From the NCBI GenBank assembly GCA_943357285.1, contig CALRGJ010000005.1, positions 1-64,000 on the forward strand: 64,000 bases of DNA, written 5' to 3'. This document shows positions 33,219 to 43,913 of this stretch, in pieces. Numbering within the stretch: the first letter of the stretch is position 1; the number at the start of each line of letters is the position of its first letter. The notes under the pieces are model-generated. The model saw only the letters and a program-made list of their open reading frames with translations. It ran no database searches and was not told the origin of the DNA. This DNA comes from Candidatus Peribacteria bacterium. GTDB taxonomy: Bacteria > Patescibacteriota > Gracilibacteria > UBA1369 > LOWO2-01-FULL-3. Made by a program: the position numbers and the translations under genes.

Positions 33219-34094
33219 TTACCAACCTCTCTCGGCATATTTTTGTTCCACTTTGCTCATTTCCAAGCTAGCCATAGCTTCGCCTAAACCTTCTGAGCAT
33301 TTAGCCAAAACAGCGGCATCATCGAAATGCAGAGTCGCTTCCACGATTGCTTTCGCACGTCTCGCAGGATCTGAAGATTTGAAAATTCCACTACCCACGA
33401 AAACGCCATCACATCCTAATTGCATCATAAGAGCTGCATCAGCAGGAGTAGCTATTCCACCAGCAGCAAAATTCACTACTGGAAGGCGACCTAATTTTTG
33501 TACTTGTTCTACCAATTCCACATTTACTCTTTCACTTACCGCCCATTTTTTCAAAGCAGTCTTATTCATTTTATTCAAAGCCGCAGTCTCTTCCACCATT
33601 GTTCTCATATGTCTCACTGCTTCTACTACATTTCCAGTGCCCGCTTCGCCTTTTGTACGAATCATTGCCGCACCTTCTTGAATTCTGCGTAGAGCCTCGC
33701 CAAGATTTCTCGCACCACACACGAAAGGAATTTTATAATTCAATTTGTTTACATGATATTTTTCGTCAGCCGGGGTAAGCACCTCACTTTCATCTATATA
33801 ATCTACTCCAAGAGATTCTAAAATTTGAGCTTCCACAAAATGTCCAATTCTCACCTTTGCCATAACTGGAATAGAAACGGCCTTCATGATTTCTTTAATC
33901 ATCTTAGGATCGCTCATTCTCGCTACGCCACCATCACGACGAATATCGGAAGGAACGCGTTCTAGGGCCATCACAGCCACCGCTCCTGCCTCTTCAGCAA
34001 TCTTTGCCTGTTCAGCATTCACCACGTCCATAATCACTCCACCCTTGAGCATCTGAGCGAGACCTTTCTTCAATTTTAAAGTATTTTTTTCCAT
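33219..34094 (-). CDS. pdxS: pyridoxal 5'-phosphate synthase subunit PdxS
   Basis: 291 aa from ATG 34094; a GTG at 34124 lies within the promoter and is rejected. TIM-barrel synthase of ribose-5-phosphate, glyceraldehyde-3-phosphate and ammonia. [46 protein letters not shown] with the first catalytic Lys, [14 protein letters not shown] and [19 protein letters not shown] with the second are all intact. Confidence 0.98.
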   Translation of the reverse strand: MEKNTLKLKKGLAQMLKGGVIMDVVNAEQAKIAEEAGAVAVMALERVPSDIRRDGGVARMSDPKMIKEIMKAVSIPVMAKVRIGHFVEAQILESLGVDYIDESEVLTPADEKYHVNKLNYKIPFVCGARNLGEALRRIQEGAAMIRTKGEAGTGNVVEAVRHMRTMVEETAALNKMNKTALKKWAVSERVNVELVEQVQKLGRLPVVNFAAGGIATPADAALMMQLGCDGVFVGSGIFKSSDPARRAKAIVEATLHFDDAAVLAKCSEGLGEAMASLEMSKVEQKYAERGW

Positions 34095-34127
34095 AGTTAT
34101 TTTAAGTAATCCCTTACGAGCCACCGC

Positions 34128-34155
34128 ATTATAGCAAAATTCGGCTATTGGCCAA
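34128..34155 (-). promoter_or_regulatory. promoter of pdxST
   Basis: TTGGCC (34155-34150), 16-nt spacer, TATAAT (34133-34128) preceded by TG (extended -10). Leader of about 27 nt to ATG 34094. Confidence 0.65.
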
Positions 34156-34163
34156 GGTTTTTT

Positions 34164-36860
34164 CTACCCTTCCAAAATTTTCTTCGCCGCCAACATCGGG
34201 CTATCATCTATTCCTGGCGTCTTCAAGAATCTTTCCAATTCTGCTCTCATCAAAGCCTGTCTCTTCGCATCCATTTTTGGCAAACTTCCGAAAGCCTCAC
34301 GTAGCATTCGCGCTGCCGCATAAGGGTTTTTTGATTTAGCCGCCACGTCTACTACCAAGCGATACGCCTTTCCTTCAGCATCATGGAACCTCGCCGGATT
34401 TCCAATAAATCCGCCAAACAAATTCATCACATGGCCAGGTTTATTGAAATCAAATTTATCAGATTTTGTGTAAGCTTCCACCTTCTCAAAAACATTATCC
34501 AAATCCATCAATCCAAGCATGCTTCTCCATCTCTGAAGAACCAATTCCTCATGTTCCCACTTGTCGTAGAAAGCCTTCATGTACTCATCGCTCTTCTCTT
34601 TATTATCAGACAAAATTTTCAAAGCTGCAGACTCATCAGTCATATTTTTTGCAGACTTAAATTGAGCTTCAGCCATTGCAATAAATTCTGCACCTTGGGA
34701 GTCGAGATAGACCAAACAAGTATTCTTTACTCTTCTAGCCAGCATCGCCTCCTTATCAATTACTGGAGCATCTTTCTTTGCTTCATGCTCGGCCGCAATT
34801 ATCTGATATTTTTTATAAAGTTCCGCAAAACGATTCTTAAATCTAGTAGCAATTGCTAAACGGAAAGCATCTCTCGCCGCCTTCGCTGCCTGGAAATCAT
34901 AAACTTCCATTTTTTGAACCATTTCTTTTTCTCCTGGAAGAATTAACATTTCTCTCGCCAAAGCCGGATTCACATCCATCAACTCAAAAGCTACAGCATC
35001 AAAAGATTTCAAAGTTTCTTCATCTACCACTAGTTTTTCGCCCTTCTTCGCTGCTGCTACCAATTTATCTAATTCAAAATTGATAATTCTCTGACCAGCT
35101 TCAAATCTGTTAAATCCTTCATCATCATGTTGCATCAAATGCATTAAGTCCGCGATAGAATAATCGTAAGTATATTTCATTGGCGCAGAAAATTCTCTAA
35201 ACAAAGATGGCACACTTCCCTTAGGTACATTTTTGAAAACAAAAGTTTGCTCATTTTTTGTAATGTTTAGAACGCCACGAGACAAATCACTACCGGAGCA
35301 TTCTTCAGTTAATTCGAGCTTCACCGCTTTTCCATCTGGGGAAATTAGGCCCATTTGCAAAGGAAAATTCAAAGCGTATTTCGGTTCGCGAGGACATTCA
35401 TGCTTCACGTTTAAAGCGAAAGTAGCATCGCTCTCGTTGTAAGAACTAGTGATCTCCGCCGTCGGAGTTCCCACTTGTTTAAACCATTGTTTGAATTGAG
35501 TTAAATCTCTTCCGCTCGCATCTTGTAAACAAGTTACGAGATCTTCAATAGTTGCCGCTTTGCCATAAAATTTCTCAAAATATAAATCTAGACCAGCGCG
35601 GAATTTTTCTTTACCCACCAAAGTTTTTACCATTCTCACTACTTCCGCACCTTTTGAATAAGTTGTCGAAGTGTAAATGCTATCACCAGGATCTCCTACA
35701 TATTCTTCCGGCCAAATTTGGTGTGCAGAATTTCCTGCATCCTCCGTAAATTGTGAACTTCTCAAATATCTTACTGTTCTAATTCTCGCCACACTTTCTC
35801 CCACTAATTCTCCTTCAAAAGTGCAATCCATTAGGCGTACAAAACCTTCTTTTAGTGCAGCCTCATGCCATGTTCTCACTGTGACCAAATCTCCTCTCCA
35901 AGTATGGCAATATTCATGAGCCACAGTCACTGCGATGCCCACGGTTGTCTCATCCGTACCAGTTTCTGGGCTAGAAATTGCACTCGCACTATTGAAAATA
36001 TTTAAGCCCAAATTTTCCATCGCACCGAAATTGAAATCATCTGCCGCCACAATGCTGTATTGATCCAAAGGATACTGACGACCATAATTATCAAAGTCCC
36101 ACTGCAAAGACATTTTCAATGACTCCATCGCAATCGCCGCTCTATCAGTTTTTCCAGGAGCAGTAAAAATTTGTAATTTAATTTTGTGACCATCAAGATT
36201 GTATTCATCCACGAGTGCATCCATTTTTCCTAGTGCCATCGCAAATAAATAAGAAGGCATATGGAGCTCGCTCTGGTAAAGAGAAGTGTGTGTTCCGTCG
36301 CCATTTTCTTTATTTGAAACTAAATTTCCTGTCGCAAGCATCACCGGATAATCGGCTTTTGAAGCGGTTACTTCCGTCCTCCAGCTTGTAAGAATATCTG
36401 GCCTATCTGGGAAAGGAATAATATCTCTAAATCCTTCAGATTCGTTTTGGGTAATAATTAATTCTCCACTTTTATAAAGTCCGCGGCGTTTCTGATTTTC
36501 CACCGGACTAATAATAGAGCCTACCTTTACAGTGAATGGCTCCTTTTTCCCTGGAAAACTTAGGGAATATTTTTTCTGCACAAATTCCCCGGCTTTCAAT
36601 TGCACGCCATCCACCCACACGCCAGTAACTTCTTTAATTTCTGTTCCAATATTTAGAAATACGTCGGCCACCTTTCCTCCCTTCGCACCTTCTGCCTCAG
36701 CATTCACCTTCATTTTCATCTCACCAGTCACTTCCACTCTTCCCTCATTCACAACTTTAAAAAACAAATCAACATGCTCTACAAAATATTCCGGCACCTT
36801 GTAATCCGCGCGACGAACCGGTTTCTCCATTTCATTTTCCTCGGTCAATATATCTGCCAT
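34164..36860 (-). CDS. pepN: M1 family aminopeptidase (PepN-like)
   Basis: 898 aa from ATG 36860; the frame opens at 36944 but the promoter lies at 36891-36918. Cytosolic zinc aminopeptidase. N-terminal beta saddle, substrate-recognition NFGAMENLGLNIF, zinc site HEYCH at about 315-319 with the third ligand Glu 18 residues later in LKEGF, and SKGAEVVRMVKTLVG. A long helical C-terminal domain follows. Family members have HEYxHNWTGN; here HEYCHTWRGD. Degrades peptides for amino acid recycling. Confidence 0.92.
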   Translation of the reverse strand: MADILTEENEMEKPVRRADYKVPEYFVEHVDLFFKVVNEGRVEVTGEMKMKVNAEAEGAKGGKVADVFLNIGTEIKEVTGVWVDGVQLKAGEFVQKKYSLSFPGKKEPFTVKVGSIISPVENQKRRGLYKSGELIITQNESEGFRDIIPFPDRPDILTSWRTEVTASKADYPVMLATGNLVSNKENGDGTHTSLYQSELHMPSYLFAMALGKMDALVDEYNLDGHKIKLQIFTAPGKTDRAAIAMESLKMSLQWDFDNYGRQYPLDQYSIVAADDFNFGAMENLGLNIFNSASAISSPETGTDETTVGIAVTVAHEYCHTWRGDLVTVRTWHEAALKEGFVRLMDCTFEGELVGESVARIRTVRYLRSSQFTEDAGNSAHQIWPEEYVGDPGDSIYTSTTYSKGAEVVRMVKTLVGKEKFRAGLDLYFEKFYGKAATIEDLVTCLQDASGRDLTQFKQWFKQVGTPTAEITSSYNESDATFALNVKHECPREPKYALNFPLQMGLISPDGKAVKLELTEECSGSDLSRGVLNITKNEQTFVFKNVPKGSVPSLFREFSAPMKYTYDYSIADLMHLMQHDDEGFNRFEAGQRIINFELDKLVAAAKKGEKLVVDEETLKSFDAVAFELMDVNPALAREMLILPGEKEMVQKMEVYDFQAAKAARDAFRLAIATRFKNRFAELYKKYQIIAAEHEAKKDAPVIDKEAMLARRVKNTCLVYLDSQGAEFIAMAEAQFKSAKNMTDESAALKILSDNKEKSDEYMKAFYDKWEHEELVLQRWRSMLGLMDLDNVFEKVEAYTKSDKFDFNKPGHVMNLFGGFIGNPARFHDAEGKAYRLVVDVAAKSKNPYAAARMLREAFGSLPKMDAKRQALMRAELERFLKTPGIDDSPMLAAKKILEG

Positions 36861-36890
36861 AATTGAAAAATTAATAATTCGAACGGGCGA

Positions 36891-36918
36891 ATTATAACAA
36901 AATTTCACTGAATCCCAA
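36891..36918 (-). promoter_or_regulatory. promoter of pepN
   Basis: TTGGGA (36918-36913), 16-nt spacer, perfect TATAAT (36896-36891) with upstream TG. Leader of about 24 nt. Confidence 0.6.
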
Positions 36919-36943
36919 GGATTTCCTAAAACAAAAAGGGTCA

Positions 36944-36972
36944 TTGATTAATTGCCAAGATTGTGTTATAAA
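36944..36972 (+). promoter_or_regulatory. promoter of the ABC exporter gene
   Basis: TTGATT (36944-36949), 17-nt spacer, TATAAA (36967-36972). Leader of about 19 nt to ATG 36998. Confidence 0.55.
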
Positions 36973-36997
36973 TAAAAAACTCATTTAATAGCTAAGA

Positions 36998-38803
36998 ATG
37001 AAGCAAAACACTCTCAAGACATTCAAGTTTTTCATAAATGAGGGCAAAAAACACAAACTTTTGCTCACTATTATGATAATTTCTCTTGTGTTTGCTACCG
37101 TTAGTTCCATGGCTTGGTATGTGGTTGGACGCAATTTTTTTGCCGCTCTTTCGTCTGGCGACAGCAAAGATATTATCGTCAATTCTCTTACTCAGACTCT
37201 GCTCGTCATTATGGTTGTGGAGCTTATGGAATGGATTGGCTGGCGCGGATTTCAGCAGGCCGTTCTCCATTTCGAAGCAAAATGCATGGCAAATATAAAC
37301 AACCAGTGTTTCGATTATTTACAGCAACATTCTTATAGATTTTTTACTAATAATTTTGTCGGGTCACTTGTGAAAAAAGTAACCAGATTCGTCCGTGCTT
37401 TTGAACAGATCACCGATAGACTTTTTTGGGATATGGCCACGCTCGCTTTAAAAGTTCTTATTGTTAGTGGAGCACTTTTTTATTTGAATCCAATCCTAGG
37501 AGTTATCATCGTAGTTTGGACAATTGTTTTTCTTACGGTGAATTACAAACTTGCCGTCTATAAGCTGAAATTTGACATTCCAAAATCTGAGCAAGACAGT
37601 GTGGTCACCGCTAGATTAGCTGACACAATCACCAATAATACAAACGTAAAACTTTTTGCAAACCTTGGTTATGAATCCGCAAAATATCGCAAAGAAACAG
37701 AATCTTGGTATGAGAAAACTGTGAAGGCGTGGAAGGTTAATCACTACATTGAAGCGGGGCAAGCCTTGCTTATGATTGTTTTGGAATTTGCAGTCACCTA
37801 CGCTTCTATTATTTTGTGGCAAAAAGATATTTTAGTGCTCGCAGATTTCTTTCTGATTCAGACCTATATGCTGGAATTATTCCGCCAAATTTGGGGATTC
37901 GGTAGAAACGTGCGCCAGATCTACGAAGCTCTTGCAGATAGCGAAGAAATGATCGTGATTTTAGATGAAGAACATGAAGTGAAAGATGCGCCAAATGCTA
38001 AAAATCTGAAAATTTCATCTGGAAAAGTAGAGTTTGAAAAAGTTAGTTTTTCGTATAATAAAGCCAAGGAAGAAAGTGTTATAAAAAATCTTTCCTTTAG
38101 CATTGCTCCAGGCGAAAAGGTAGCTCTTATCGGTCCTTCCGGCGGTGGAAAATCCACGCTGACAAAATTAATTCTCCGACTTTTTGACATCAAAAAAGGC
38201 CACATTTTAATAGATGGACAAGATATTTCGAAAGTCACTCAAGATAGTCTTCGTAAACAAATTGCCCTTGTGCCACAAGATCCGATTTTGTTTCACCGAT
38301 CACTGATAGAAAATATTCGTTATGGAAATCAGAATGCTACTAATGAGGAAATCATGGCTGCTTCAAAAATGGCCCACTGTCATGAATTTATTAAAAAATT
38401 GCCTCATGGTTACGACACTCACGTAGGTGAACGCGGAATCAAACTTTCCGGTGGTCAGCGCCAAAGAGTGGCTATTGCTAGGGCAATTCTCAGCCAGGCT
38501 AAAATCCTAATTCTCGATGAAGCTACTAGTAGTCTCGACTCTGAATCAGAGAAATTAATTCAAGATGCTCTCAAAAATCTTATCAAAAATAAGACCACTT
38601 TTATTATTGCTCACAGACTTTCTACCATCATGAATGTCGACCATATTTTCGTCCTAGAAAACGGCCACATCATCGAAGAAGGAACTCATTCAGATCTCGT
38701 CAGCAAAGAATCCGGCCTCTACAAAAAACTCTGGAATTTGCAGGTGGGTGGATATTTAGAGGACGAGAAAAAGGAGGAAGAGACAGACGACTCCTTAGGT
38801 TAA
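36998..38803 (+). CDS. ABC transporter, fused permease and ATPase (type IV exporter)
   Basis: 601 aa half-transporter. Six-helix membrane domain in the first 310 residues, then ATPase with Walker A GPSGGGKST (about 379-387), Q-loop VPQDPILF, signature LSGGQ (about 483-487), Walker B ILILDEATSSLD and H-loop IIAHRLS. Acts as a homodimer or with an unlinked partner. Substrate unknown: lipid, peptide or drug. The last 15 residues are highly acidic. Ends 3 nt from the convergent carB end. Confidence 0.92.
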   Translation: MKQNTLKTFKFFINEGKKHKLLLTIMIISLVFATVSSMAWYVVGRNFFAALSSGDSKDIIVNSLTQTLLVIMVVELMEWIGWRGFQQAVLHFEAKCMANINNQCFDYLQQHSYRFFTNNFVGSLVKKVTRFVRAFEQITDRLFWDMATLALKVLIVSGALFYLNPILGVIIVVWTIVFLTVNYKLAVYKLKFDIPKSEQDSVVTARLADTITNNTNVKLFANLGYESAKYRKETESWYEKTVKAWKVNHYIEAGQALLMIVLEFAVTYASIILWQKDILVLADFFLIQTYMLELFRQIWGFGRNVRQIYEALADSEEMIVILDEEHEVKDAPNAKNLKISSGKVEFEKVSFSYNKAKEESVIKNLSFSIAPGEKVALIGPSGGGKSTLTKLILRLFDIKKGHILIDGQDISKVTQDSLRKQIALVPQDPILFHRSLIENIRYGNQNATNEEIMAASKMAHCHEFIKKLPHGYDTHVGERGIKLSGGQRQRVAIARAILSQAKILILDEATSSLDSESEKLIQDALKNLIKNKTTFIIAHRLSTIMNVDHIFVLENGHIIEEGTHSDLVSKESGLYKKLWNLQVGGYLEDEKKEEETDDSLG

Positions 38804-38806
38804 TCC

Positions 38807-41800
38807 CTATCTAAAATAGCTTTCCACATCCTTAATTTTTAAATCTTCCAATTTATACTTCTCCAAAGCTTCCGCCATGATTTTTGCTACCTGCACGTTT
38901 GTGATTAGTGGAATATTTGAGTCCAAAGCTTTTCTGCGAATTGAATATCCATCAGTCACCATATTGCGAGTATAATTTTTTGGAATATTTACGATGAGAT
39001 CCACGTCGTGATCCATCATCGCATCCACAATATTTGGTTTTAGACCGGTAGAAATTTTGTTTAACTTATGCGCCTTAACGCCATTTTTGTTAAAGAACTC
39101 TGCTGTACCATCGCTCGCATAAATTTTGAATCCCATCTCTGCAAATTTTTGTGCTGCCGGTAAAATATCTGCCTTCGCTTCCACTCCACCGACACTAAAT
39201 AAAATTCCTTTTTTAGGTAATTCAAATCCCACACTTATCATTGATTTCAATAAAGCCTCGTATAAATCTTCACCAAAGCACGCTACTTCTCCCGTAGACG
39301 CCATTTCCACACCAAGTACAGGATCAGCACCCTTCAAACGAGGGAAACTAAACTGAGGCGCTTTCACAGCCACATGATCTAAATCCAAAGTCTTATAATC
39401 TCTATATTCTAATAATTTTTTTCCATTCTTTGTCATCTTTCCAGTCGTCATCGCCAACATAGATTCCATCGCAATTTCGATGAAATTATATCCAGTAACT
39501 TTCGAAGCAAATGGGAAACTACGACTCGCACGTAGATTACATTCAATCACCATTACCCTATTGCTCTTAGCCAAAAACTGAATATTGAAAGGTCCGCTAA
39601 TGTTTAATTCTTTTGCAATTTGTTTCGCAATAATTTTAATTCTACGAATTGTTTCCATGTACAATTTCTGTGGTGGCAAAACTATCGTCGCATCACCACT
39701 ATGTACACCGGCATTTTCAATATGTTCGGAAATTGCATACACCACAATACGGCCTTTGTAAGCCACAGCATCAATCTCTACTTCTTTAGCACCAGTCTCG
39801 AATTTCGAAACTACTACCGGCGCATCTTTAGAAATTTTCACCGCTTTGCTCAAGAAAGTGCTGAGCGCATGTTCGTCATAAGCCACACTCATTGCTGCAC
39901 CGGAAAGTACGTAAGAAGGTCTCACCAAAACCGGATAACCAACATCATCTGTAAATTTATTTATCTCTTTCAAATTAGCCAATTCTTTCCATTTTGGTTG
40001 ATCCACGCCAAGCTTATCCAGCATTCCAGAAAACTTGTGTCTATCTTCCGCTCTATCAATATTTTTTGGATCAGTTCCAAGAATTTTCACATCTAATTTA
40101 TATAATTTTAGCGCTAAATTATTGGCTACTTGTCCTCCTGTAGAAACCACTACTCCAGTTACATTCTTTCCCTTCATTCCGCCATTTTCAAATTCATAAA
40201 TATCCAAAACTCTCTCCAGAGAAAGTTCATCAAAATATAATTTATCGCACATATCGTAATCCGTAGAAACTGTCTCCGGATTGTAGTTGATCATTATTTT
40301 TTCGTAGCCTTCTTTCCCTGCAGTTTGAGCCGCATTTACGCAGCACCAATCAAACTCTACGCTTGATCCAATGCAGTAAGCACCACTTCCAAGTACGATG
40401 ATTTTCTTCTTATTTCCAGCTACCACATCGTTCTTATCACCATGATAAGTAGCATATAAATAATTCGTATTTGCAGGATATTCTGCCGCCATCGTATCGA
40501 TTTGTTTCAAGGAAGGAAGTACGCCTAATTTTTTGCGCAAAGCTCTTACTTCTAATTCGCCTACGCCACGCATAAATCCTAATTGTTTATCTGAAAATCC
40601 TTTTTTCTTCGCATTTCTCATCGTCTCTTCATCGAGAGTTTTTGCTTTTTTCAAGCTCTCACTCATCTCCACGATATTTTTCAATTTATCCAAAAACCAG
40701 CTATCAATTCCGGAAAGTTTCGCAATTTTTTCTACCGTCCAACCTTTCCTCAAAGCTTCAGCAATTACCAAAATTCTTTTCGGAGTTGGATGAATGATAT
40801 CTTCTTCAATTTCATTAGTTTCCAGTCTCACGTCCTCATTTGCCACTAGTCCATGAAGTCCTACTTGTAGCATACGCAAGCCTTTTTGTACTACTTCTTC
40901 GAAACTACGACCCAGGGCCATAATTTCTCCCACAGATTTCATTTCGCTCGTAATTTCTTTGCTCACCATTCTAAATTTATTCAAATCCCAACGTGGAATT
41001 TTCAAAGCTAAATAATCTAAAGCCGGTTCGAAACAAGCCGTAGTAGTCTTAGTCACAGCATTCTTCAATTGAGGCAATGTGTATCCGAGAGCAAGCTTCG
41101 CCGCCACATGCGCGAGAGGATATCCAGTCGCCTTTGAAGCCAAAGCTGATGAACGACTCAATCTCGCATTCACCTCAATCACACGATAATCTTCTGAATT
41201 TGGATCGAGAGCGTATTGAATATTGCATTCACCCACGATTCCCAAATGTCTGATTACTTTAATGCCAATTTCTCTTAATTTGTGATATTCGCTATTAGTC
41301 AAAGTCTGAGAAGGAGCGACTACAATCGATTCTCCGGTATGTATTCCAAGTGGATCGAAATTTTCCATATTACAAACCGTGATGCAGTTATCGGCCCTGT
41401 CACGCACCACTTCATATTCCACTTCTTTCCATCCTTTCAAATTCTCCTCCACCAAAACCTGTGGACTATAAGCAAAAGCTGTATCAAGCATCTCTTCTAA
41501 TTGTTTGTCATTGTAAGCAAAACCACTTCCCTTTCCACCAAGAGCAAAAGCTGCTCTTATCATTAGCGGGAAGCCAATAGTCTTCGCTGCTAACATTCCG
41601 GATTTCTTGTCTGTACATGCAATACTCTTTGGCATTTTTACGCCAATTTTTGTCAGCTCTTTGTTGAACAAATCCCTATCCTCAGTTTTTTGAATTGCTT
41701 CTACCGGAGTACCGAGCACTTTCAGATTATATTTTTCGAAAATTCCTTTTTCGTATAATTTTACACCACAATTCAGCGCCGTCTGACCACCAAAAGCCAA

Positions 41801-42097
41801 GAGAATTCCATCTGGCTTCTCTTCTTTAATTACCTTCTCCACAAAATAATCATTCACCGGCAAGAAATAAATCTTATCAGCGAGTCCTTTGCTAGTTTGA
41901 ATTGTAGCTACATTCGGATTCACCAAAACGGTCTGGATGCCTTCTTCCTTCATCGCTTTTATGGCTTGGGAACCGGAGTAATCAAACTCTCCAGCCTCAC
42001 CAATTTTCAAGGCGCCACTTCCCAATATCAAAACTTTTTTAGGAAAAACTAAAGCCCCGTTTTTTTTGGAGGCCAAATTTTTTTTAGCTCGTTTCAT
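38807..42097 (-). CDS. carB: carbamoyl-phosphate synthase large subunit
   Basis: 1096 aa, full length. ATG 42097 is chosen because the TTG nine nt upstream lies at the -10 box. Two ATP-grasp halves: ILGSGALKIGEAGEFDYSGSQ (first) and VLGSGAYCIGSSVEFDWCCVN (second), with GECNIQYALDP and SGPFNIQFLAKSNR metal-site segments, an oligomerisation domain between and a C-terminal MGS-type allosteric domain (FSVGGVEAKADILPAAQKFA). Makes carbamoyl phosphate for pyrimidines and arginine. The glutaminase subunit gene carA is not in the window. Confidence 0.97.
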   Translation of the reverse strand: MKRAKKNLASKKNGALVFPKKVLILGSGALKIGEAGEFDYSGSQAIKAMKEEGIQTVLVNPNVATIQTSKGLADKIYFLPVNDYFVEKVIKEEKPDGILLAFGGQTALNCGVKLYEKGIFEKYNLKVLGTPVEAIQKTEDRDLFNKELTKIGVKMPKSIACTDKKSGMLAAKTIGFPLMIRAAFALGGKGSGFAYNDKQLEEMLDTAFAYSPQVLVEENLKGWKEVEYEVVRDRADNCITVCNMENFDPLGIHTGESIVVAPSQTLTNSEYHKLREIGIKVIRHLGIVGECNIQYALDPNSEDYRVIEVNARLSRSSALASKATGYPLAHVAAKLALGYTLPQLKNAVTKTTTACFEPALDYLALKIPRWDLNKFRMVSKEITSEMKSVGEIMALGRSFEEVVQKGLRMLQVGLHGLVANEDVRLETNEIEEDIIHPTPKRILVIAEALRKGWTVEKIAKLSGIDSWFLDKLKNIVEMSESLKKAKTLDEETMRNAKKKGFSDKQLGFMRGVGELEVRALRKKLGVLPSLKQIDTMAAEYPANTNYLYATYHGDKNDVVAGNKKKIIVLGSGAYCIGSSVEFDWCCVNAAQTAGKEGYEKIMINYNPETVSTDYDMCDKLYFDELSLERVLDIYEFENGGMKGKNVTGVVVSTGGQVANNLALKLYKLDVKILGTDPKNIDRAEDRHKFSGMLDKLGVDQPKWKELANLKEINKFTDDVGYPVLVRPSYVLSGAAMSVAYDEHALSTFLSKAVKISKDAPVVVSKFETGAKEVEIDAVAYKGRIVVYAISEHIENAGVHSGDATIVLPPQKLYMETIRRIKIIAKQIAKELNISGPFNIQFLAKSNRVMVIECNLRASRSFPFASKVTGYNFIEIAMESMLAMTTGKMTKNGKKLLEYRDYKTLDLDHVAVKAPQFSFPRLKGADPVLGVEMASTGEVACFGEDLYEALLKSMISVGFELPKKGILFSVGGVEAKADILPAAQKFAEMGFKIYASDGTAEFFNKNGVKAHKLNKISTGLKPNIVDAMMDHDVDLIVNIPKNYTRNMVTDGYSIRRKALDSNIPLITNVQVAKIMAEALEKYKLEDLKIKDVESYFR

Positions 42098-42105
42098 CTT
42101 CGCCA

Positions 42106-42134
42106 ATTTTAGAGAAGAAAGATCATCAGGTCAA
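42106..42134 (-). promoter_or_regulatory. promoter of carB, leaderless geometry
   Basis: TTGACC (42134-42129), 17-nt spacer, TAAAAT (42111-42106), eight nt to ATG 42097. Confidence 0.65.
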
Positions 42135-42145
42135 GCACGAGTTAA

Positions 42146-42742
42146 TTATTTTATCCCCTCTGTTGTCTGCAATACCTTTTCCAGTCTAGCCATTAGCTTA
42201 TCCCTAAGAGCTGCACACATTTGTTTAATATTTTCACTTGAGGAGCTCGCTGAGTTACTACCGATTTCTTTCGAATCATGAATTGTACAGGCACTGTCAT
42301 TCAAGTTCATTGTTGAAGCGGATTGGCTTTTTCCTTTGTCATAACGACGCACCACCTGCACTCCATTCTTACCAGCCACAACAATTGTACTTTCGCCTCT
42401 ATTTAGGTAAACCTGATTAGGATTAGTGTTCAAAGCCGTAAAAGATGATTTTTCACAAATGACTCCCTCTCCAATATTACTATTTTGGCAACCATATGTT
42501 TCGGCACCATCCACGACAATTACCTCTCCACTCTGGCTACCAAATTCTTTAAAGCTTTCACCTGTAGAGATAGCGTTACTAGCCGCAATTTCAAATTCTC
42601 TAGCTAAATCATCAGTTTCTTTTTGAAGAGTGGCAAGCGCAGCATTCATCTGCTCGTCTGATTGCAATTCAGTCGAACAAGCCATAGTCATCGCCGCCAA
42701 TACTGGCATTACTTTATTCCCAATTGATTTAAAACTTTCCAT
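42146..42742 (-). CDS. putative lipoprotein
   Basis: 198 aa. A short hydrophobic N-terminus ends VLAAMTMAC-STE; TMAC is an imperfect but plausible lipobox. The mature part is polar, Ser/Asn/Glu rich, with possible coiled coil (LATLQKETDDLAREFEIAAS), three further Cys and a middle beta-like segment (GESTIVVAGKNGVQVVRRYD). Family not recognised. It sits 52 nt after the DHH phosphoesterase gene on the same strand. Confidence 0.5.
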   Translation of the reverse strand: MESFKSIGNKVMPVLAAMTMACSTELQSDEQMNAALATLQKETDDLAREFEIAASNAISTGESFKEFGSQSGEVIVVDGAETYGCQNSNIGEGVICEKSSFTALNTNPNQVYLNRGESTIVVAGKNGVQVVRRYDKGKSQSASTMNLNDSACTIHDSKEIGSNSASSSSENIKQMCAALRDKLMARLEKVLQTTEGIK

Positions 42743-42794
42743 ATATAACTTTAATAATAGAAGATTTTATACTTTTTTTTCTTCTGTTTTGCAA

Positions 42795-43808
42795 CTAGAA
42801 ACTGATCTCGGTACCGTGAGCTTCGTCCTCACTTCCACTCATGATTTTCCAGCTCATTACCGGCTGTAGTTTTCCTGGCATTCCGAATCCACTGGCTTTT
42901 GGGTGACCACCGCCTCCCCATTGTCCAGCTACATCAGATAAGTTTATATCATTTCTTTGTGTTCGTAGTGAGCCTTTTACTAGTCCTTTTTCGTCTTCAC
43001 TCAATAGTACACAATACTTACTTCCCGGCACTGCATTGAGGTAATCAATCGCACCACCGGTATCGTGAGAATCTGTGCCACAGGCCTCATAATCTTGACG
43101 ATTTACCGCAGATACCGTCACGCCCTCTTCGTTCACATAAGCCCTTTCCATAATTTTTCCCCACAATCTAAGGCGATTCACCGGAGTGGTGTGAAAAAGT
43201 TCTTTTGAAATGCGTTTTAGGTCAGCACCACGGGCCATCAATTCACCACAAACCTTCATTACTTCCGCACTTGTATTACTGTGAACCAACCCACCGGTAT
43301 CAAAATAAATTCCATGAAGTAAACAAGTAGCCACATCTATTGTAATTGGCCAATCACAAAACTTTAGAAATTTATAAAGAATCATGCAAGTAGAACAAGC
43401 AGCAGGATCCACAGGATTAATAGTGCCAAAATGATTATTGGAAATGTGATGATCGAAATTTATGAAAGGCTTTTGGGCAGAAAGAATTTCAGGTTTTTTT
43501 TCATGAAATGCTACGAGTTTAAGGGCCCCACAGTCCACGCTCATAATTAGATCAAAATCTTCATAATTAAAATCTTGAACAAAAGTGTCAGCCTTTTTGA
43601 GGAATATGCTATTTTCCGGAACCGGATCCACCGATGCACTTACTATCTCTTTTCCCAAAGCTTCCAGCGGGAGTCTTAGCGCGAGATTGCTTCCCACTGC
43701 ATCTCCATCAGGGCTTCTATGAGAAATAATGCAAATTTTCTTTGCACTCAACAAGGCTTTTTTTGCCTTCTGGAACTCTATTTTTAGTTCTTCCGAGATA
43801 TAAAGCAT
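42795..43808 (-). CDS. DHH/DHHA1 phosphoesterase (NrnA-like)
   Basis: 337 aa. Metal-binding motifs SHRSPDGDAVGS, SVDCGA, FDHHISNNHFG and DTGG, plus C-terminal DHHA1 loop GGGGHPKASGF. Family members degrade nanoRNA oligonucleotides and pAp, or cyclic dinucleotides such as the linear product of c-di-GMP; with a GGDEF protein nearby in the window either is possible. NrnA-type is the default call. Confidence 0.88.
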   Translation of the reverse strand: MLYISEELKIEFQKAKKALLSAKKICIISHRSPDGDAVGSNLALRLPLEALGKEIVSASVDPVPENSIFLKKADTFVQDFNYEDFDLIMSVDCGALKLVAFHEKKPEILSAQKPFINFDHHISNNHFGTINPVDPAACSTCMILYKFLKFCDWPITIDVATCLLHGIYFDTGGLVHSNTSAEVMKVCGELMARGADLKRISKELFHTTPVNRLRLWGKIMERAYVNEEGVTVSAVNRQDYEACGTDSHDTGGAIDYLNAVPGSKYCVLLSEDEKGLVKGSLRTQRNDINLSDVAGQWGGGGHPKASGFGMPGKLQPVMSWKIMSGSEDEAHGTEISF

Positions 43809-43913
43809 GAATGCTGATAAAGGGGTTAATCTTAATAAGATTTTTGTTTAATGGGAAGGCTTAAGTATAAAAACAGATTGCAAAAAGAGGTAAGATATTC
43901 CACCATAGCAGAC

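Noticed and set aside
34095..34124. GTG start of pdxS at 34124
   Set aside because: It lies within or before the predicted transcript start (TATAAT 34133-34128), and ATG 34094 matches family N-termini.
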